A stretch of DNA of 64,000 nucleotides from QFOX01 sp033763655 (GTDB lineage Bacteria > Pseudomonadota > Alphaproteobacteria > Rickettsiales > UBA3002). A program made the translations under genes and the position numbers. The DNA is taken from positions 4,543 through 68,542 of the forward strand of contig JANRKD010000011.1 in assembly GCA_033763655.1 (NCBI GenBank), given 5' to 3'. The number at the start of each line of letters is the position of its first letter. Position 1 is the first letter of the stretch. The notes under the pieces were generated by a model. The model was not told the origin of the DNA, did no database searches, and saw only the letters and a program-made list of their open reading frames with translations. Below, piece after piece: positions 8,098 to 16,186 of the stretch.

Positions 8098-8106
8098 GGA
8101 GGCAGC

Positions 8107-8625
8107 ATGGCATTTTCGCAACGCCGTGGGCGTCCACCACAACCACGCACCGATGCCCCCGATCTGGGCACGCCCGAACTCTGCTACAAACGCGCACTGG
8201 GACTCACAGACGAACCAATCGACCAGCTTTTGCAACGCGGCCTGATTACCGTCAACCATCACTGGTGCGGCCTGCATCTGCGTTGGCTTTACACCCTGCG
8301 CTACGGCGCGCCTGTCGTCACCACCCGCTATGCCGATGCGGCGGAACAGGGGCGTGCCGACGAGGAAGATCCCCTCTGGCGCAGCAGCCGCGAGCAGGAA
8401 TACCTCAACGCCACAGCCCTGTTAAAGCAGGCCGGGCGTTACGAGCCCGTCATGCGCATGTGCGTGTTTAATGAGCTGCCGGCGTTCCTGAACCCCACAC
8501 TCAGCGCGCGCGCATGGCACGAGCCGGCCCTTGCCCATCAGCTCAATCGGCAGCATGGTTTGTTGCTCGAAGGCCTCACTCTGCTTGCGTCGCAATGGCG
8601 TGGCAGCGGGAAGCAATCCCGATAA
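8107..8625 (+). CDS. Hypothetical protein, second gene of phage-flank operon
   Basis: Unrecognised protein of 172 aa with GGGAGG 4 bases before its ATG. The N-terminus is basic and low-complexity (AFSQRRGRPPQPRT); the remainder is mixed, with GTPELCYKRALGLTDEPIDQLLQRGLI, HHWCGLHLRWLYTLRYG and a helical C-terminal third (AWHEPALAHQLNRQHGLLLEG). The RGRPPQPRT stretch looks like an AT-hook-type tail (RGRPP), suggesting nucleic-acid contact, but this is inference. Ends just before an AT-rich hairpin. Confidence 0.6.
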   Translation: MAFSQRRGRPPQPRTDAPDLGTPELCYKRALGLTDEPIDQLLQRGLITVNHHWCGLHLRWLYTLRYGAPVVTTRYADAAEQGRADEEDPLWRSSREQEYLNATALLKQAGRYEPVMRMCVFNELPAFLNPTLSARAWHEPALAHQLNRQHGLLLEGLTLLASQWRGSGKQSR

Positions 8626-8651
8626 AATCATGATATTCAATGATGATTTTA
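8623..8651 (+). terminator. AT-rich hairpin at gene end
   Basis: Stem TAAAATCAT (8623-8631) with ATGATTTTA (8643-8651) around an 11-base loop, beginning at the stop codon of the preceding gene. The stem is AT-rich and weak. It could end the 7726-8625 operon, but only as a poor terminator. Confidence 0.35.
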
Positions 8652-8819
8652 CTAAAATGCACGCATAAAAATGCAGGGCGGGCCACGAATTACTTTGCGG
8701 GAATATCTGTTTTTTGCTAATAATTATCTCAGCTGGATGTCCAGCGTCAACCGGGTGACGGCATTGCGGGATATACTCCAAACGCAGCCCCGTCGCACTT
8801 AATCCAAGGAGTTACTACC

Positions 8820-8981
8820 ATGACCCACTTCATCAAATCGTTCTTGAGCAACGAATCCGGCGCCACCGCCATCGAATACGGCCTCATCGCGGCCCTTATC
8901 GCCGTCGCTGCCATTGCCGCCATGACCAGCCTGGGCACCAAACTGGGCAGCACCTTCAACAACGTCTCGAACCAATTGTAA
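8820..8981 (+). CDS. Flp family type IVb pilin
   Basis: Type IVb pilin precursor, 53 aa, too short for many ORF callers. AAGGAG lies 7 bases before the ATG. Prepilin peptidase would cut after Gly14 (NESG|ATAIEYGL). The mature protein begins ATAIEY with the Flp-signature Glu5-Tyr6, followed by a 20-residue hydrophobic helix (LIAALIAVAAIAAM) and a short polar tail. Such pilins build tad-type adhesive fibres. The tad/cpa assembly genes and a prepilin peptidase are not in this window, so the locus is a detached pilin pair. Confidence 0.93.
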   Translation: MTHFIKSFLSNESGATAIEYGLIAALIAVAAIAAMTSLGTKLGSTFNNVSNQL

Positions 8982-9014
8982 GTATTCCTTGCAGTTCATC
9001 GTAGGATGACGCTG

Positions 9015-9046
9015 AATGGTCTGCAGCAGTTCTGTTGCAGACCATT
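9015..9046 (+). terminator. Perfect 11-bp hairpin between the two pilin genes
   Basis: AATGGTCTGCA at 9015-9025 pairs perfectly with TGCAGACCATT at 9036-9046 around a 10-base loop. It lies 33 bases after the first pilin stop and 18 before the second start. No strict T-run follows (TGCGTTTATG), so partial termination or mRNA processing/stabilisation, giving more of pilin 1 than pilin 2, is more likely than full termination. Confidence 0.55.
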
Positions 9047-9063
9047 TGCGTTTATGAGGGCCT

Positions 9064-9225
9064 ATGAAAACCATCCGACAGGATACGCGCGGCGCGACCG
9101 CCATCGAGTATGCCCTCATCGCGGCGTTGGTGGTGCTGGCGGCGGTCGGCGGCTTCACGGTGCTTGGCAGCAGCAGCAATGGCCTGTGGGCGAACGTCAA
9201 CGCCAATGTCGCCAGCAAACTCTAA
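9064..9225 (+). CDS. Second Flp family type IVb pilin
   Basis: Type IVb pilin precursor, 53 aa, paralogue of the gene at 8820. GAGGG precedes the ATG. The predicted cleavage is after Gly10 (DTRG|ATAIEYAL), with mature Glu5-Tyr6 and a hydrophobic segment rich in Ala and Val (LIAALVVLAAVGGF). The C-terminal part differs from pilin 1 (SSSNGLWANVNANVASKL). Two pilins in tandem suggest a major and a minor subunit. Spacing from the first pilin is 82 bases, filled by a strong hairpin. Confidence 0.92.
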   Translation: MKTIRQDTRGATAIEYALIAALVVLAAVGGFTVLGSSSNGLWANVNANVASKL

Positions 9226-9256
9226 GCTGAGCAGCGGGCGGCGGAACGGTCAGGCC

Positions 9257-9997
9257 TTACATCTTCTGCGCCCGCAAATCCAGAATCACCCGTTCCAGAT
9301 CCGCCTGAATCTTCTGCGGTGAGGCAGGCAGGCTTCTCAGCATCTGTTGAGCCTGCGGGTTATTGCTGGCGGAAAGCGCCGCGATGGATTGCCGCGCCCG
9401 GTCGAGGTAATAATACGCGCGCTGCGGATCGGCAGGCACACCCTGCCCACCTTTGGCATAGAGATTCCCAAGCGCAATCTGTGACATCACCCCATAGCCC
9501 TGCGGCTGTTGTGCGCCCTGCTGGAACCACGGCACCGCCTGTGCGGTAGCACCCCCCTGGCCAAGGAGCCCCTGGCCGATGGCAAACGTATCAATCGCCT
9601 GCTGGAACGGTTGCTGGCCGCCGCGCACCGCGCCCGGGCCATTGCGCATCATCTGCGTCAACGTGTCCCCCGGACTGGTTAGCCCGGAGACGCTCTTGCC
9701 CAGCGAGGCAGCCATCGCATCGAGTTTACTGAACCCATCCATACCCAGAAGATCGCGCTTCCAGCCGTCAATCTGTACGCTGGCGGCGGTGGCAGCCTTG
9801 TCAATCGCCTCCATTCCCTTTGCCAGCCCGCTACATACCGGGTTTGCGACGCTGGTGCCAAGGCGCGACAACCCGGAGTAGCAGTTCGCATCCAGCCCTT
9901 TCAGGTTGTTGAGCGCCCAGTTCCCTGCCCCTGTGAAATAAACCAGCCCGCCGATAAGCACCAGACCGCCCAAACTGCCGCGCGTCGTACCGAACAT
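9257..9997 (-). CDS. Membrane-anchored protein with Sel1-like repeat
   Basis: Protein of 246 aa; start at 9997 chosen because AAGGGAGG lies 5 bases upstream, while the longer frame to 10114 has no such site. Residues about 9-24 (SLGGLVLIGGLVYFTG) form a signal anchor or TM helix. The middle is Gly/Gln-rich and low-complexity (QGLLGQGGATAQAVPW). Near residue 175 a Sel1-like repeat is visible (QIALGNLYAKGGQGVPADPQRAYYYLDRA). The C-terminus is helical and charged. Sel1 repeats mediate protein contacts in envelope proteins. It is convergent with the pilin pair. Function unknown. Confidence 0.75.
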   Translation of the reverse strand: MFGTTRGSLGGLVLIGGLVYFTGAGNWALNNLKGLDANCYSGLSRLGTSVANPVCSGLAKGMEAIDKAATAASVQIDGWKRDLLGMDGFSKLDAMAASLGKSVSGLTSPGDTLTQMMRNGPGAVRGGQQPFQQAIDTFAIGQGLLGQGGATAQAVPWFQQGAQQPQGYGVMSQIALGNLYAKGGQGVPADPQRAYYYLDRARQSIAALSASNNPQAQQMLRSLPASPQKIQADLERVILDLRAQKM

Positions 9998-10190
9998 GAA
10001 TCCTCCCTTAACGAAACGGCGCACCCTATGCGTGCAAGGCACCCCCGACGAACAAAATACCTTAGTACGCAAATAGTAGCAATTCCGCGCCTCAAATGCA
10101 TCGCTAATTTTCACTTTTTTTTACAAGAGGTTGCTGTCGTCATAAAAGATTCATATAAACAACGTTGCACGAAAGCTAAAATTCTAGTAA

Positions 10191-10204
10191 TTAATACATA
10201 TTAA
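10191..10204. promoter_or_regulatory. Further TTAA-N6-TTAA motif before the RTX gene
   Basis: TTAATACATATTAA, 54 bases before the RTX gene start, in the AT-rich intergenic region 9998-10258. Same half-sites and spacing as the motifs flanking the phage-like module, but the centre differs, so it may be chance in AT-rich DNA. Confidence 0.3.
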
Positions 10205-10258
10205 CTAAAGGCCGTCCGCAGGCTATAGGCGGATCGAACACACCGAGGAGCACTACTC

Positions 10259-11851
10259 ATGGCTATCGTCAAGAACCTTGTGAATATCAATGCTTCCCGC
10301 CCATTAACGGCGGACATCTCCTCCCTGAGCGACGCTTTCTACTCGCTGACGCCGCCGTCGAGCACCATCATCCCGGCGCCGCCGCCGCCGGTAGGTGGCA
10401 CGGTGATTAACGGCACCGCCGCGACGGAAACCATTTTCGTCGGCACGGCAGATACCACCGTTTTTGGCAATGGCGGTCAGGACACGATTTTCGGCAATAT
10501 CGGCAACGATTATTACGCGCTGGGTAACGACGGCGCGACGGTTTATGCCTGGATGGGCAACGATACCGTCGTCGGTGGCCGGGGCAATGATTTCATCTCG
10601 GGCGACGACGGCAACGACGCCATCTACAGCGCACAGGGCAACGACAGCGTCTTTGGCGGCTTCGGCAACGATTACCTCGTCACGGGCGCAGGCGACGACT
10701 ACGCCAACGGCGACGCGGGCGACGACACCCTCTTCGGCAAGGACGGCGATGACCACCTTATCGGCGGCGAAGGGCATGACGCAATTTTCGGCGGCGCAGG
10801 CAATGACCGGCTCGACGGCGACATCGGCAACGATTTCATCGACGGCGGCGACGGAGCGAACGTCCTCATCGGCGGCAGCGGCAACGATACCATCACCGCC
10901 GGCAGCGGCGGCGACCTCTTCTTTGGCGATGCAGGCCACGATTTAATGTATGGCGGCGCGGGCAACGATACCATCTTCGGCGGCGAATTGAACGGCGACA
11001 TCGAAGGCGACGACACGATTTACGGCGGGCTGGGCGATGACCACCTCGTCGGCGACTGGGGCGATGACCTCATCTACGGTGAAGAAGGCAACGACACCCT
11101 CTTCGGCGAAGAGGATATGGACACGATCTACGGCGGCGACGGCTACGACTTCATCGGCGCGGGCAGCGAGGATGACACCGTCTATGGCGGCGGCGGCGAC
11201 GACACCATCCACGGCGAGCAGGGCAACGACGTCATTCACGGCGAAGCGGGCTGCGACACCATCTTCGGCGGCGACGGCAACGACAGCATCTACGCGGGCG
11301 GCCACGCGGATTTCGTCCTTGGCGATGACGGCAACGACCTTATCTACGGCGGCGAGGACGGCGACACCGTGTTCGGCGGTAACGGCAGCGACACGATTTT
11401 CGGTGACGAAGGCCGCGACGTGCTGCATGGCGACAACGGCGACGACATTATCGACGGCGGCACGGGCGACGGCTGGCTCTACGGCGAGAACGGCAACGAC
11501 CTGCTGACCGGCGGCGGCAGCGTCGATGTGCTGCGCGGCGGTCAGGGCGAGGATACGCTCACCGGCGGCGGCGACAGGGATTTCTTCGTGTTCACGAACG
11601 ATCTGGCCAACATCACCTCGCTGTCGCAGCTTAATTTCGGCCACGACATCGTCACCGATTTCCACCACGGGCAGGATATCCTCTCGTTTGAAGGCGGCCT
11701 GACCGGCCTCCTGCGTAACTGGAGCGACATCAGCTCGCACTTGAGCGAAGTCAACGGCAACGCGGTCATCACCTTCAACGCGCAGGCCTCCATCACACTG
11801 GTCGGCGTCCATGCCAACGAGCTGACGGCGAGCGATTTCATCATCGATTAG
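10259..11851 (+). CDS. RTX-type calcium-binding secreted protein
   Basis: Protein of 530 aa built almost wholly from glycine- and aspartate-rich nonapeptides (GGxGxDxxx; for example GGAGNDTIF, GGDGYDFIG, GGSGNDTIT). These fold into a calcium-filled parallel beta roll and mark type I secretion substrates. After a short N-terminus (MAIVKNLVNINASRP) and a proline linker (PAPPPPVGG) the repeats run from about residue 68 to 440. The last 90 residues (DFFVFTNDLANIT, GHDIVTDFHHGQDILSF) match the C-terminal secretion region of this family. GAGG lies 9-12 bases before the ATG. There is no catalytic domain, so an adhesin, S-layer or matrix role is more likely than a toxin. No type I secretion genes lie nearby. 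Confidence 0.9.
   Translation: MAIVKNLVNINASRPLTADISSLSDAFYSLTPPSSTIIPAPPPPVGGTVINGTAATETIFVGTADTTVFGNGGQDTIFGNIGNDYYALGNDGATVYAWMGNDTVVGGRGNDFISGDDGNDAIYSAQGNDSVFGGFGNDYLVTGAGDDYANGDAGDDTLFGKDGDDHLIGGEGHDAIFGGAGNDRLDGDIGNDFIDGGDGANVLIGGSGNDTITAGSGGDLFFGDAGHDLMYGGAGNDTIFGGELNGDIEGDDTIYGGLGDDHLVGDWGDDLIYGEEGNDTLFGEEDMDTIYGGDGYDFIGAGSEDDTVYGGGGDDTIHGEQGNDVIHGEAGCDTIFGGDGNDSIYAGGHADFVLGDDGNDLIYGGEDGDTVFGGNGSDTIFGDEGRDVLHGDNGDDIIDGGTGDGWLYGENGNDLLTGGGSVDVLRGGQGEDTLTGGGDRDFFVFTNDLANITSLSQLNFGHDIVTDFHHGQDILSFEGGLTGLLRNWSDISSHLSEVNGNAVITFNAQASITLVGVHANELTASDFIID
10463..11577 (+). repeat. RTX nonapeptide-coding repeats
   Basis: About 1.1 kb of imperfect 27-bp units encoding GGxGxDxxx, with GGCAACGA and GGCGGCG recurring. 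The periodicity creates long spurious open frames on the opposite strand. The repeats are divergent in sequence and include several degenerate units (for example around residues 240-265), so this is not a recent expansion. Confidence 0.85.
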
Positions 11852-12260
11852 AGGCGAGAATCGAGAGGCGAGTGGTTAGAGGCGAGTAGTAAAAAAGTGT
11901 GTGGCCCAACCACAGCCAACAAGCGCCCAACCTCACCACGTGTCATGCTGAACGTGTTTCAGCATCCATCATGGCGCGTCCACGTCGCGAGATTCTCGCT
12001 AAAGAAGCTGGATGCCAGCGTAAAGCTGGCATGACAATGGATAGAGAGGCGGCCAATGGCAGCCAACCCGCCCCAACCACCACTTGTCATCAAGTCCTCG
12101 CGCCACCCCACTCCTCAGAAACCCGGTTCTTTCTCTGGCTGCGCCTGCGCTAAAAATTGCGCCATTGCTTTCGCCCAAAGGCCTGCTATAGGCGTATCCG
12201 CCCCGTTTTGATTGTGCGGGCAGGCAAAAAGTCGCAACCCCATCAGCAGAGCCAGAACCC
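11852..12260. other. 409-base intergenic region with mosaic repeats
   Basis: No gene. It begins with short tandem-like GAGGCGAGTGGTTAGAG segments (11862-11890), continues with a tract shared with 51.7 kb (AGTAGTAAAAAAGTG, then CCAACCAC), and contains the MITE-like element at 11941-12036. The last 200 bases hold only Pro-codon-like CA-rich sequence and presumably the promoter of the RimK fusion gene. Confidence 0.6.
11941..12036 (+). repeat. MITE-like element, copy A
   Basis: 96-bp element with perfect 8-bp inverted ends TGTCATGC / GCATGACA. Each end carries its own hairpin (GCTGAA-CGTG-TTTCAGC at the left; ATGCCAGC-GTAAA-GCTGGCAT at the right). The inverted orientation of the same element is at 30074-30168: the first 23 and last 30 bases are identical or nearly so, and the centre differs. 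No coding capacity. It resembles small palindromic elements dispersed in alphaproteobacterial genomes. Confidence 0.75.
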
Positions 12261-13652
12261 ATGCTTATCACCCAGAAGCTGATTATCGGCAAAGAAGAAT
12301 GGTGCGGCCTGCCTGACCTGCATCTGCCCGCCATCAAGGCGCGGATTGATTCAGGCGCCCGCACCAGCGCGCTGCATGCGGAGAACATCGAAATCTTCTC
12401 GTCGCGCGGCGAAAAATGGGTGCGCTTCGATGTCAACCCCATCCAGAAAGACCGCAAAATCACCGTGCATTGCCGCGCGCCGCTGGTCGATGAGCGCGAC
12501 GTCAAATCCTCCTCGGGCCATACCGAGCGCCGGGCCGTTATCGAAACCACGGTGCGGCTTGGCAATGTCGCGCAGAGCATCCAGCTCACCCTCACCAACC
12601 GCGATGCGCTGGGCTACCGCATGCTGCTCGGGCGCGAGGCGATGCAGGGCCGCATGCTGATCGACCCTGAAAAATCCTTCACCCAGGGCATGCATTCCGA
12701 GATCGAGGCCCGCCAGTTCTACCGCGAAGATGCCATTGCCACCCCGGGCAGCGGCCTCAAAATCGCCGTCCTTGCCTCCGACCGCGAACTTTACTCGAAC
12801 AAGCGCATCATGGATGCCGGGCGCGAGCGCGGCCACACCATGCGCTTTGTCAATATCCAGCATTGCTACATGAATGTCAGCATGGACGACCCCGAAATCC
12901 ACTACCGGGGCGGCGAGATCTTAAGCCAGTTCGATGCGGTTATCCCGCGCATCCGCCCGGCCATCACCTTCTATGGCTGCGCGGTGCTGCGCCAGTTCGA
13001 AATCTCGAAGGCCTATTGCCTGAACGGCGCGGTGGGCATCACCCGCAGCCGCGACAAGCTGCGCACCCTGCAGATGCTGGCGCAGAAATCCATCCCCATG
13101 CCGGTGACCTCGTTCGCCAATTCGCCGCAGGAAACCTCGGAGCTGATTAAAATGGTCGGCGGCGCGCCGGTGGTGGTCAAGCTGCTGGAGGGGACGCAGG
13201 GTGTCGGCGTGGTGCTGGCGGAAACCACCAAGGCCGCCGAGGCGCTCATCAACGCCTTCAAATCCCTCAAGGCCAACATTCTGGTGCAGGAATTTGTCAA
13301 GGAAGCCGAAGGCAAGGACATACGCTGCTTTGTCATCGACGATAAAGTCGTGGCCTCCATGCAGCGCATCGCCCCGGCGGGGGATTTCCGCGCCAACATC
13401 CACCGTGGCGGGGCGGCGACCGAGGTCAAAATCACCGCCGAGGAGCGCCGGATTGCCATTCAGTCGGCGAAAATCGTCGGGCTGAAAGTGGCGGGGGTCG
13501 ATATTATCCGCTCCGCCTCCGGCCCGAAAGTGCTGGAAATCAACTCATCCCCAGGGCTGGAGGGCATCGAATCGACCACCGGGCAGGACATCGCCGGGCA
13601 GATGATCGAGTGCATCGAACGCGCCGTCGCGCGCAAACGGGCGAAGAAATAA
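12261..13652 (+). CDS. RimB-RimK fusion: retropepsin-like protease plus ATP-grasp glutamate ligase
   Basis: Protein of 463 aa fusing two partners of ribosomal protein S6 modification. Residues 1-145 are the RimB-type (ATP-dependent zinc protease, retropepsin-fold) domain, with the aspartyl-like motif IDSGARTSALHA (D30). Residues about 165-463 are RimK, an ATP-grasp ligase that adds glutamate to S6 or a related target: LKIAVLASDREL, then ITRSRDKLRTLQMLAQ, VVKLLEGTQGVGVVLAE, VQEFVKEAEGKDIRCFV and the metal/ATP site VLEINSSPGLEGIE. In E. coli-type systems these are often separate neighbouring genes. The fusion itself is not rare in proteobacteria. It stands alone between an RTX gene and an orphan gene. 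Confidence 0.9.
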   Translation: MLITQKLIIGKEEWCGLPDLHLPAIKARIDSGARTSALHAENIEIFSSRGEKWVRFDVNPIQKDRKITVHCRAPLVDERDVKSSSGHTERRAVIETTVRLGNVAQSIQLTLTNRDALGYRMLLGREAMQGRMLIDPEKSFTQGMHSEIEARQFYREDAIATPGSGLKIAVLASDRELYSNKRIMDAGRERGHTMRFVNIQHCYMNVSMDDPEIHYRGGEILSQFDAVIPRIRPAITFYGCAVLRQFEISKAYCLNGAVGITRSRDKLRTLQMLAQKSIPMPVTSFANSPQETSELIKMVGGAPVVVKLLEGTQGVGVVLAETTKAAEALINAFKSLKANILVQEFVKEAEGKDIRCFVIDDKVVASMQRIAPAGDFRANIHRGGAATEVKITAEERRIAIQSAKIVGLKVAGVDIIRSASGPKVLEINSSPGLEGIESTTGQDIAGQMIECIERAVARKRAKK

Positions 13653-13713
13653 TCCGCCGCCGTTCAGGCTACACCGCCGCATTTGTCATCCCGAAAAACA
13701 GGCGCGCGAGCAG

Positions 13714-15129
13714 CTACACCGCCGCTTCCGCCATTCGCTGCTGCTCTTCCACCCGCTTAGGCATGGCGGGCTCGACACTCGCGTACGATACTGTGGTCTG
13801 GGGGAAATCGTCACTCAAGGCATTACTACCTGCGGCAGAAAAAACATCGCTATGACGCGCAGGATGCTGTTTAGTAGCATGCGCTTTCTCGCGTGCTTTT
13901 TCCTGAACTTCGGAACGCTTTCTCTTTTGGTCTATGATGACTGCGCGACCATCATCCAAATCAACCTTCTGTGCGCCCCCAATAAGTGACGCAACAACGT
14001 TCTTAAACTGAAACACCCCCTGCGCACCAAAATAATACTTGGCATTCGGATCTCCCCAACCTTCTTTATTGGGAAATCGCTCTTTAATGTTCATCGGCAA
14101 CACAAGCAAACGACCAAATTGGTATTTACCATAGTTGGTCCATCCCTGCTGGTTATCAAGACCAAGCAAAAGTTGACTGCCAGCAAACGTAGTAATAGCG
14201 CCGCCGGCAGCCTGCCATGGATTGAAATCGTATTTTGCCAGATTGCCGAGAACCCTCGGCTGTCGGAATCCAGCCAAAACCGAGAAAAGTCCCGTCAGCG
14301 TCATGCCTATACCTGAGAACTCGCGCTTCCCATCGCCAATATGATGATCTTCTCCCGGCGAAGTGAACTTCTGTAGTATCCGTAACGGTGCCGTGATAGG
14401 AAACATCAGCCCTTTCCCCACGCGATATCCAACATATCCAAGCGGATGCTCTGTCCGCATCAGGGCCATTTTCTCGGTAACTTCCGGGTTGTCTTTTTCG
14501 TCAGGGAACGCCGCAGCAATCGCCATAGATGTCATGCCTGCGAAACCCGAACGTGCCGACCAGCGATTTGAAAGCTTGCCATCCCGGGCAAAATCAATTC
14601 GAGCCGCCTCCTCGAGATCGACAAAACGTTTAAGCTCTCTGCCAATATATTTCGGATTGAGCAACTGCTTGTAATCAACGCGGAACGCCGACTTTTTAAA
14701 AACCCCTTCCACCACATTGATAGGCGGGTAAACAAAAGCCTTCCATGTGCCACGGTGCTCATCTTTAACGAATTTATTAACCCCGCTTGATTTGAAGTAA
14801 AGGGCTTCACCCACCAATTGCGTCATTCCAATCGCATTGGAGGAGTGATTAACGACAATCCCCGGCAGAACACTGAGCGCCTTAAATCGTAACGCGGAGG
14901 AAAAATCATTAAAATTGAATAGCATTGAGGCAAGCCCCGGAGGTACCGTCTTGCCAAACACTTTTATGGGTTTCGAGCGATCTGCCTTAGAAGGTTCCGC
15001 AAGAATCAACTCTGGATCAATCGCCTTACCCTTTGCTGTGGGTGCATTCTGATCAACCTTCTCCTGCGCCGTTTCGGACGCAACAGGCTCGCTTGCCGTA
15101 TCTTCCTGCATATCGTGGGTCGAGTTCAT
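13714..15129 (-). CDS. Orphan hypothetical protein, 471 aa
   Basis: I do not recognise this protein. GTAGGAAGGT lies directly before the ATG at 15129, supporting the start. Residues 1-55 are acidic and low-complexity, probably disordered (EDTASEPVASETAQEKVDQ). The centre has several Gly-rich, weakly hydrophobic stretches that could touch membranes (FAGMTSMAIAAAF; GIGMTLTGLFSVLAGF; AGGAITTFAGSQLLLGL) but no clear TM helix set. The C-terminal 80 residues are charged (DQKRKRSEVQEKAREKAHATKQ). Base composition is visibly more AT-rich than its neighbours, hinting at transfer or relaxed selection. A 12-bp sequence at its stop codon (13714-13725) is repeated 45 bases away at 13669-13680. Confidence 0.75.
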   Translation of the reverse strand: MNSTHDMQEDTASEPVASETAQEKVDQNAPTAKGKAIDPELILAEPSKADRSKPIKVFGKTVPPGLASMLFNFNDFSSALRFKALSVLPGIVVNHSSNAIGMTQLVGEALYFKSSGVNKFVKDEHRGTWKAFVYPPINVVEGVFKKSAFRVDYKQLLNPKYIGRELKRFVDLEEAARIDFARDGKLSNRWSARSGFAGMTSMAIAAAFPDEKDNPEVTEKMALMRTEHPLGYVGYRVGKGLMFPITAPLRILQKFTSPGEDHHIGDGKREFSGIGMTLTGLFSVLAGFRQPRVLGNLAKYDFNPWQAAGGAITTFAGSQLLLGLDNQQGWTNYGKYQFGRLLVLPMNIKERFPNKEGWGDPNAKYYFGAQGVFQFKNVVASLIGGAQKVDLDDGRAVIIDQKRKRSEVQEKAREKAHATKQHPARHSDVFSAAGSNALSDDFPQTTVSYASVEPAMPKRVEEQQRMAEAAV

Positions 15130-15352
15130 ACCTTCCTACTCTGACATAACCATGTGACAGCCATATGACAAAACCCTGAAAAAATGCGTTTTCTTTGTGT
15201 TTTTGTGTATTTATTTTTGCCTGTTTTTGTACCCTGCATCCACTATAGCCGCCGCAGCGCAGCATTGTGTGACGGTTTGATGAAGATTAACATGACGGAT
15301 ATTTTATATACGCCCACTTGTCAGCATGTCGGAAACTGGTTAGAAACGCCCC

Positions 15353-16078
15353 ATGGCTTGCGAAAATTATACCCCCACGACCATCCGCATCCTTGTCGTC
15401 GAGGACGACAAGGAGGTGAACGCCTATATCGGCAAATCCCTGCGTGATCAGGGCTATGTCGTCGAAACCGCCCATTCGGGCAGTGAGGGCCTCGCTCTGG
15501 CGGAGAAAAACAGCTACGAGCTGCTGCTGCTCGACCGCATGCTGCCCGATATTGACGGGCTTGAAATCCTGAAACGCCTGCGCGACGCCAACATGTGCAC
15601 TCCGGTACTCATCCTGAGCGCGCTGGGCAATGTCGATGACCGCGTCGAGGGCCTGAAATCCGGCGGCGACGACTACCTCGTGAAACCCTTCGCCCTGATT
15701 GAACTGCTGGCACGTATCGAAGCACTGGTGCGACGTGGGCAACCCAGTACCCATAGCGACATTATCCTGCAGGCCAACGGTATCGCGGTCGATCTGCTGG
15801 CGCGCACCGTCACTCGCGATGGCGAGGAAATCGCCCTGCAGGCGCGCGAGTTCAAACTGCTCGAATTTTTACTGCGCAATAAAAACCAGATTGTCACCCG
15901 CACCATGCTGCTCGAACATGTCTGGAATTACCATTTCGACCCGCAAACCAACGTGATTGATGTGCATATCTCGCGCCTGCGCCAGAAAATTGACGCCGAC
16001 CCCAGCCGCTCGCGCATCAAAACCGTGCGCGGTGAGGGCTATATTATCGAGGACGTCGAGCAGGAAGAAGTGGCCTGA
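15353..16078 (+). CDS. OmpR/PhoB-family response regulator
   Basis: Two-component response regulator, 241 aa. The receiver domain (about 12-125) shows E17/D18, the phosphoacceptor D61 in LLLLDRMLPDIDG, Ser in VLILSALG and Lys in YLVKPF. The C-terminal winged helix (about 145-235) has FKLLEFLLRNKNQIVTR and NVIDVHISRLRQKID, then IKTVRGEGYII. It would bind DNA as a dimer after phosphorylation by the kinase encoded 108 bases downstream. The start codon has no strong ribosome site, so the first ten residues are uncertain. The target regulon cannot be told from sequence. Confidence 0.93.
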   Translation: MACENYTPTTIRILVVEDDKEVNAYIGKSLRDQGYVVETAHSGSEGLALAEKNSYELLLLDRMLPDIDGLEILKRLRDANMCTPVLILSALGNVDDRVEGLKSGGDDYLVKPFALIELLARIEALVRRGQPSTHSDIILQANGIAVDLLARTVTRDGEEIALQAREFKLLEFLLRNKNQIVTRTMLLEHVWNYHFDPQTNVIDVHISRLRQKIDADPSRSRIKTVRGEGYIIEDVEQEEVA

Positions 16079-16186
16079 CCCGGCGCAGCTTCATTTTTAA
16101 CTTCAAAACCTCCATTTAACCGACGGTAATTTCAGGTTATCAACTCAATCATTGAGCCATCGGCGCTTCGGGAGTACCCCATCAGC

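Noticed and set aside
10304..11812. Long open frames on the minus strand opposite the RTX gene (211 and 289 codons)
   Set aside because: They are created by the 27-bp periodicity and GC-rich codons of the RTX repeats; the translations are repetitive Val/Ala/Asp and have no ribosome sites.
15184..15447. Small plus-strand frame starting MRFLCVFVYLFLPVF
   Set aside because: It looks like a TM peptide at first, but the hydrophobic run comes from a T-rich intergenic stretch and it overlaps the response regulator start without a ribosome site.
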